Below, piece after piece: positions 6,239-10,000 of a stretch of 10,000 nucleotides of DNA. A model generated the notes under the pieces. It searched no databases, was not told the DNA's origin, and was given only the letters and a program-made list of their open reading frames with translations. Position 1 is the stretch's first letter; each line of letters starts with the position of its first letter. Origin of the DNA: an uncultured Collinsella sp. (GTDB taxonomy: Bacteria; Actinomycetota; Coriobacteriia; Coriobacteriales; Coriobacteriaceae); the NCBI GenBank assembly GCA_900545665.1, contig UQZU01000050.1, positions 1-10,000 of the forward strand, given 5' to 3'. The position numbers and the translations under genes are program-made.

Positions 6239-7281
6239 TGGATCCGAGCGTCTACATCCCCGCCTACCTGGAGCGCGCCTACGTTGCGTCGCACCCCGAA
6301 CTCACCGATGCAGCACGCGAGCTTGTACATAACGACGTGAGCGTCAACCCTCATAAGTATGCGCAGACCGAGCATGCCCAGGCGCTGCTGTCCTATGCCG
6401 GCGTTCACCGCCACCTGCTTGACGAACTCCATCGCATCGAGGACATGGGCAGCGACGAGGAGTTTGAGCAGACGCGCAACCGCCTGTTCGACGATATGCG
6501 CGATGAGCTGCTCAAGATCGTCCGCATCGATGCGTATGTCCTCGATGCCCAGCTGCTCGCCATCATTTTGGCGGACACGCCCGTTGATGCCTGCCTGGGC
6601 GACCTGCTGAAGCTCGAAGCGACCGCGGCCGATTACCTGCAGCAAAGCGTGCCCGGGTTCGATATGGAAGCCCCACACTACTGGGCCAACAAGGTGCTGG
6701 CAGACGGCGTGACGACGGCCTATCTCACCGCAAGCGAGCCGGCGCTTATCGGGTGGCTCCACACGCTCGAGGCCATCTCGCAGCTGTGCATGGCGAGCGC
6801 TCGCTACCGTGCTGCCGTCAACTATTCTCGCCGTGTTCTTAAGGCGGAAGGCTATCCCACCCGAGCGGCAGGCACCGTGTTACTCGCCCTCGCTCGCCTG
6901 GAAGACGAGGACGGCTTTTTTGCCCTGGCCCACCAGCTCGAGGAGCAGATGGGGGCCGATGCCCTCGAGAACTCCCCCTGGTACCTACTCGCCCGCACGA
7001 TCTTGCTGTTCAAAACGAACAAGATGCGCCCGGCGACACGCGCGCTGCGCGAGTTTGCCAACCGCTGCGAGGGCGGCGCGTTCTTTTTGCTGAACCCCAT
7101 GTATCAGACGCCGTACCTTCCCTGCCGGCCCGAACCGCACGACCCCTGGGACCTTTCGCATCAGGCAGTTTGGGAGGCCGACGGCATCATCTCGGATACT
7201 CCCGACTTTGCCCCCTGGGCCAGCGCTTGCGAAGACGTATCGCAGCTTGCCCAGGAATTTGCGCGCCGTTACGGCTTTTAA
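6238..7281 (+). CDS. helical-repeat protein of unknown function, second of the coupled pair
   Basis: A 347-residue cytoplasmic-looking protein with no recognised catalytic motif. Its start codon overlaps the previous stop (TAATG), and GGGAGGAG at 6223-6230 is a strong ribosome binding site inside the upstream gene. Residues about 89-135 (ELLKIVRIDAYVLDAQLLAIIL) and 165-225 (PALIGWLHTLEAISQLCMAS, then a VLLALARLE helix) align by eye with residues 88-130 and 153-205 of the preceding protein. A later helix pair is near 245-275 (SPWYLLARTILLFKT). The C-terminal part is rich in Pro, Trp and Tyr (PYLPCRPEPHDPWDL) and is less TPR-like. It probably works with the preceding protein and may relate to the MurT-GatD gene 45 bases downstream; both points are inferred from gene order. 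Confidence 0.85.
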   Translation: MDPSVYIPAYLERAYVASHPELTDAARELVHNDVSVNPHKYAQTEHAQALLSYAGVHRHLLDELHRIEDMGSDEEFEQTRNRLFDDMRDELLKIVRIDAYVLDAQLLAIILADTPVDACLGDLLKLEATAADYLQQSVPGFDMEAPHYWANKVLADGVTTAYLTASEPALIGWLHTLEAISQLCMASARYRAAVNYSRRVLKAEGYPTRAAGTVLLALARLEDEDGFFALAHQLEEQMGADALENSPWYLLARTILLFKTNKMRPATRALREFANRCEGGAFFLLNPMYQTPYLPCRPEPHDPWDLSHQAVWEADGIISDTPDFAPWASACEDVSQLAQEFARRYGF

Positions 7282-7287
7282 CGGCGC
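7263..7287 (+). repeat. hairpin over the stop codon, no T run
   Basis: GCGCCGTT (7263-7270) and AACGGCGC (7280-7287) form a perfect 8-bp stem with a 9-base loop that overlaps the TAA stop at 7279-7281. AAACGCC follows instead of a T run, so it is not a standard terminator. It may stabilise mRNA ends or slow transcription between the helical-repeat genes and the MurT-GatD gene. Confidence 0.4.
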
Positions 7288-7326
7288 AAACGCCACGACC
7301 ATGTCATTTACGTTAGGAACGGCTTC

Positions 7327-9504
7327 ATGAACTTCCGCTCATCTCTCGCCTGCACCTCGAGCGATATCGCCCGCTGGGGGCTGCGCTCCGTCCTTAAGCG
7401 CCAGGGTGGCGTACTCCCCGGCCGTATCGCCATGAAGATCGACCCCGAGCTGCTAAGCGACCTCGCGGGCCTTGTCGACCGCAGCGTGGTGATCACCGGC
7501 ACCAACGGCAAGACCACCACCTCCAACCTCATCGCCGATGCCGTTGCCGCCAGCGGCGCCACCGTGGTATGCAACCGCGCTGGCAACAACATGGAGCCGG
7601 GCGTGGTAGGTGCCCTGCTCGAAGCCCGCAGCAATCTTAAGCGTGCCGGCAACGGCAAGCGCGTAGGCGTCTTTGAGTGCGACGAGCTCTACACGGTGCG
7701 CGTCCTGCCCAAGCTCAAGCCGACCTACTTTGTGCTGCTCAACCTGTTCCGCGACCAGCTGGACCGCTACGGCGAGATCGACCACACCCAGGACGTCATC
7801 GCCCACGCGCTGGAGCTTTCGCCGGCAACGACGCTCATCTATAACGCCGACGATCCGCTGTGTGCCTCGATCGCCGCGCGCGTCCCCAACACGAGCATCA
7901 CCTTTGGCATCGACGGTGCCACGGGCACCGAGTCCGATCGCATTAGCGACTCGCGTTTTTGCTCGCAGTGCAACGCGCCGCTGGAGTACGACTATGTGCA
8001 GTACGGACAGCTCGGCGCCTATCATTGTCCTTCGTGCGGTTGGGGTCGCCCCGCGCTGGTCCGTCGCGTGACGGGCGTTGAGCTCACCTGCAACGGCTAC
8101 GGCTTTGACCTGAACTTTGGACCCGATACCGACGCACCCGCAACGCACATCGCCACGCGCTACAACGGCCTATACATGGTCTACAACGTTGCCGCCGCCT
8201 TCTTTGCGGCGCGCGAGTTGGGCGTGGACGCGGCGCATCTGCAGCCCACGCTCGATGCCTACGTCCCCGCCGGCGGACGCATGGGTCGCTGGGAGATCGC
8301 CGGCCGTACCGTCGAGGCAAACCTGGCCAAGAATCCCGTGGGCTTCGATCGACAGATCCAGTCCATTAAGACGGCGGGCGGCAGACTCTGTGCCTTCTTC
8401 CTGAACGACAACGACGCCGACGGCCACGATGTCTCGTGGATCTACGACGTCGACTTCGAGCGCATCGCCGATACCCCAGGGCTTGTCGCCTTTGCCGGCG
8501 GCACGCGTGCACACGATATGCAGGTACGTCTGAAGTACGCCGGCATCGACGCCGCCATCATCTCGAATATCGAGCAGGCGATCGGCGCCGTGGCAGACGA
8601 GATCGCCGATGACACCTTCTACGCCGTCGCCAACTACACGGCCTTCCCGCCGCTGGTCAAGGAACTCGACGAGCTTAAGGGCACCGATGCGAGCTCGGTT
8701 GCCTCCCACGCCGCAACGCGCGCCGATGGCAGCGCCGTCCCCACCGATATTGCGCCGGTCGAGCTCTCGCGCCCCCTGCGCATCGTCTACCTGTATCCCG
8801 ATGCCCTCAACCTCTATGGTGACGGCGGCAACGTCATTGCCCTCGAGCGCCGCTGCGCCTGGCGTGGCATCCCCGTGCGCGTGGACGAGGTCCGTATGGG
8901 CGAGTCGCTCGATCTCACCGACGCCGATATCGTCATGATGGGCGGTGGCTCCGACCGCGACCAGTTAGCTGTGGCACACGAGCTGCTCGCTCAAAAAGAC
9001 AAGGTCGCGGCCTATGTTGAGGAAGGCGGCTCGCTGCTCGCAATCTGCGGCAGCTATCAGCTGCTCGGCCGTTCGTACTATATGGGCGAAAATCGCATCG
9101 AGGGCCTGGGCGTCGTTGCCGCCGAAACCGTGCGCGGCTCCAACCGCCTGATCGGCAACGTCGCCGTCAAAACCGACCTGGCACCCGAGCCCTTTGTGGG
9201 ATTCGAGAACCACGGCGGCCGCACCCTGCTCGATGCTGAGGCCACGCCGCTCGGAACGTCCGTCGTCACGGGTACCGGCAACAACGGCGACGATGGCTTT
9301 GAGGGCCTCATCTACAAGGGCGTCATCGGCACGTACCTACACGGACCGGCACTGCCCAAGAACCCCGAGCTCGCCGACCGGCTCATCGCCCACGCCCTCG
9401 AGCGCCGTGGCGACGCACAGGCCAACGCTCTGCTGCCGCTCAAGCCCCTCGACGACACCTACGAGCACGCTGCCCACGACGCCGCGATGAAGCTCCTCCC
9501 CTAA
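7327..9504 (+). CDS. fused MurT-GatD lipid II isoglutaminyl synthase
   Basis: A 725-residue single chain. Residues 1-450 are MurT, a Mur-ligase-like ATPase: the P-loop GTNGKTT is at 58-64, FECDELYT at 116-123 and NLFRDQLDRYGE at 139-150. A four-Cys ribbon follows (C212, C215, C234, C237), and then the DUF1727-type C-terminal region with GGRMGRWEI and NDNDADGHDVSWIYDVDFE (about 360-378), which should hold the catalytic aspartate. A linker (about 451-480) leads to GatD, a class I-like glutaminase (VYLYPDALNLYGDGGNVIALE, within 487-507) with the expected nucleophile C574 (LLAICGSYQL) and H672 (TYLHGP). By family, GatD frees ammonia from glutamine and MurT uses ATP to turn D-Glu of lipid II into D-isoglutamine at the inner membrane face. 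MurT and GatD are usually separate adjacent genes. AGGAA at 7315-7319 supports the ATG at 7327. The linker is in frame with no sign of an artefact. Confidence 0.92.
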   Translation: MNFRSSLACTSSDIARWGLRSVLKRQGGVLPGRIAMKIDPELLSDLAGLVDRSVVITGTNGKTTTSNLIADAVAASGATVVCNRAGNNMEPGVVGALLEARSNLKRAGNGKRVGVFECDELYTVRVLPKLKPTYFVLLNLFRDQLDRYGEIDHTQDVIAHALELSPATTLIYNADDPLCASIAARVPNTSITFGIDGATGTESDRISDSRFCSQCNAPLEYDYVQYGQLGAYHCPSCGWGRPALVRRVTGVELTCNGYGFDLNFGPDTDAPATHIATRYNGLYMVYNVAAAFFAARELGVDAAHLQPTLDAYVPAGGRMGRWEIAGRTVEANLAKNPVGFDRQIQSIKTAGGRLCAFFLNDNDADGHDVSWIYDVDFERIADTPGLVAFAGGTRAHDMQVRLKYAGIDAAIISNIEQAIGAVADEIADDTFYAVANYTAFPPLVKELDELKGTDASSVASHAATRADGSAVPTDIAPVELSRPLRIVYLYPDALNLYGDGGNVIALERRCAWRGIPVRVDEVRMGESLDLTDADIVMMGGGSDRDQLAVAHELLAQKDKVAAYVEEGGSLLAICGSYQLLGRSYYMGENRIEGLGVVAAETVRGSNRLIGNVAVKTDLAPEPFVGFENHGGRTLLDAEATPLGTSVVTGTGNNGDDGFEGLIYKGVIGTYLHGPALPKNPELADRLIAHALERRGDAQANALLPLKPLDDTYEHAAHDAAMKLLP

Positions 9505-9511
9505 CGCCCCG

Positions 9512-9548
9512 CCACCACAAAGGGGACAGGCACCTTTGTGGTGGTTTT
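9512..9548 (+). terminator. intrinsic terminator of the MurT-GatD operon
   Basis: A perfect 12-bp stem (9512-9523 with 9533-9544), a 9-base loop GGACAGGCA, and TTTT at 9545-9548, starting seven bases after the stop codon. The 3' arm plus T run (TGTGGTGGTTTT) recurs at 9735-9746, so part of it is duplicated near the tRNA. Confidence 0.85.
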
Positions 9549-9565
9549 GATCTGCCACGTTTGTT

Positions 9566-9712
9566 TGTCTCGATCTGTAACATCTAGGCCGTTAAAAGTC
9601 GTCTTACTGTTACAGAATGAGATGTTCGTCCCGATGCCCGCCGTCTGTCTCGATCTGTAACAGATAGAGCCGATTTGCCCGCCCAGATGTTACAGATTGA
9701 GATATTTGAAAA
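9566..9712. repeat. two tandem copies of a dyad element, 80-bp period
   Basis: TCTCGATCTGTAACA occurs at 9568-9582 and 9648-9662. Its near reverse complement occurs at 9608-9622 (13 of 15 bases match) and 9688-9702 (14 of 15). Each copy is thus a hairpin with about 15-bp arms and a 25-base loop. All corresponding positions are offset by exactly 80 bases. The outer arms also match each other (9568-9585 with 9685-9702, 17 of 18), so one large hairpin is an alternative fold. No coding potential is seen. It fits a REP/MITE-like palindromic repeat between the operon terminator and the tRNA gene. Confidence 0.75.
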
Positions 9713-9783
9713 TCGGAATAGAAGCCTACTCCTGTGTGGTGGTTTTCCAGTTTGCCAACGATATACGCGCCGGCAAAAAAGTC

Positions 9784-9792
9784 TGCTATACT
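9784..9792 (+). promoter_or_regulatory. extended -10 promoter of tRNA-Glu
   Basis: TGC TATACT is an extended -10 (TG-n then the hexamer) ending 10 bases before the tRNA 5' end. No good -35 is found at the usual distance, which the TG extension could explain. A TTTGCC/GGCAAA inverted repeat (9751-9756 and 9772-9777) lies just upstream. Confidence 0.6.
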
Positions 9793-9802
9793 CTTTCCCG
9801 CT

Positions 9803-9879
9803 GTCCCCATCGTCTAGCGGCCAAGGACGCCACCCTTTCAAGGTGGATATCGCGGGTTCGAATCCCGCTGGGGGCACCA
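9803..9879 (+). tRNA. tRNA-Glu (anticodon UUC)
   Basis: A full cloverleaf can be drawn. The acceptor GTCCCCA (9803-9809) pairs with TGGGGGC (9869-9875) with one U-G pair. The anticodon stem CCACC/GGTGG (9830-9834, 9842-9846) closes the loop CTTTCAA with anticodon TTC at 9837-9839. The T-arm is CGCGGGTTCGAATCCCGC-like. Discriminator A is at 9876 and CCA is encoded at 9877-9879. It reads GAA and GAG codons. Confidence 0.97.
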
Positions 9880-9890
9880 TTTAAATCGAG

Positions 9891-9922
9891 AAGCCCGTTG
9901 CCCACGCGGTGACGGGCTTTTT
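9891..9922 (+). terminator. intrinsic terminator of tRNA-Glu
   Basis: AAGCCCGT (9891-9898) pairs perfectly with ACGGGCTT (9912-9919), with inner pairs CAC/GTG, and is followed by the run of five T at 9918-9922. It starts 12 bases after the tRNA CCA end. Confidence 0.85.
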
Positions 9923-10000
9923 GCTACCGATATGCCGGGATTCGAACCCGACAGGGTGCGGAGCTGAGGAAACGCGCAAGCGTTTTCCAGCGCAGCACGC
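9923..10000 (-). other. tRNA T-arm-like sequence and long hairpin, cut by the window edge
   Basis: On the minus strand CGGGTTCGAATCCCG (9950-9936) is identical to the T-arm of tRNA-Glu. Upstream of it on that strand is a long imperfect hairpin: GCTG at 9963-9966 and GGAAACGC at 9968-9975 pair with 9980-9991 around a GCAA tetraloop, and GTGC/GCAC (9956-9959, 9995-9998) extends it. No CCA follows the T-arm, and the 11 bases between hairpin and T-arm do not fit a normal variable region. A tRNA-derived fragment or a dispersed repeat is more likely than a working tRNA. Confidence 0.4.

Noticed and set aside
9566..9712. Possible CRISPR array
   Set aside because: Only two units, with internal inverted arms and partly similar loops rather than unique spacers between identical short repeats; no cas gene is present.
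9584..9880. Minus-strand 98-codon frame with a PPAGFEPAISTLKGW-like start
   Set aside because: It is the antisense of tRNA-Glu, a frequent source of falsely predicted proteins.

Overview
The window is high-G+C bacterial DNA with short intergenic gaps, purine-rich ribosome binding sites and a tRNA gene that encodes its own CCA end. A fermentative gene set (iron alcohol dehydrogenase, glycerol dehydrogenase, polyferredoxin) sits beside a MurT-GatD peptidoglycan amidation gene. Together these suggest a gut actinobacterium of the class Coriobacteriia, most likely Collinsella. That assignment is inferred from gene content and style; no marker gene in the window proves it.

Left block, minus strand (176-4650). 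Read in transcription order these are an iron-dependent alcohol dehydrogenase (4650-3427), a glycerol dehydrogenase (3348-2248), a second glycerol dehydrogenase whose catalytic middle has been deleted in frame (2134-1580), and a polyferredoxin with four [4Fe-4S] motifs (1429-176). Strong hairpin terminators follow the first two genes. The block looks like a redox-balancing, fermentation-related cluster. At the far left edge, the last codons of a plus-strand gene end at 39 and are followed by a terminator with a perfect 21-bp stem, so the left end is a convergent gene junction.

Middle (4651-5161). This is a gene-free divergent intergenic region of about 510 bases. It holds a 9-bp inverted repeat abutting a likely promoter for the alcohol dehydrogenase, two identical AAACGTTT palindromes, and three GACAT direct repeats spaced exactly 11 bp apart.

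Right block, plus strand (5162-9504). Two helical-repeat (TPR-like) proteins of unknown function overlap by one base (TAATG) and look like diverged tandem copies of each other. Forty-five bases later comes a single 725-residue gene that fuses MurT (Mur-ligase-like) to GatD (glutaminase). In other bacteria these are the two subunits that amidate D-glutamate of lipid II. The three genes are probably one operon ending at the terminator at 9512-9548.

Right edge (9549-10000). Two tandem copies of a dyad element with an 80-bp period precede tRNA-Glu(UUC). The tRNA has an extended -10 promoter and its own terminator. After it, the minus strand carries a tRNA T-arm-like sequence and a long hairpin that runs to the window edge.

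The best candidates for something undescribed are the fused MurT-GatD with its two coupled paralogous partners, the catalytically gutted but still open glycerol dehydrogenase paralogue, the polyferredoxin with an extra Cys-rich central module, and the 80-bp dyad repeat.
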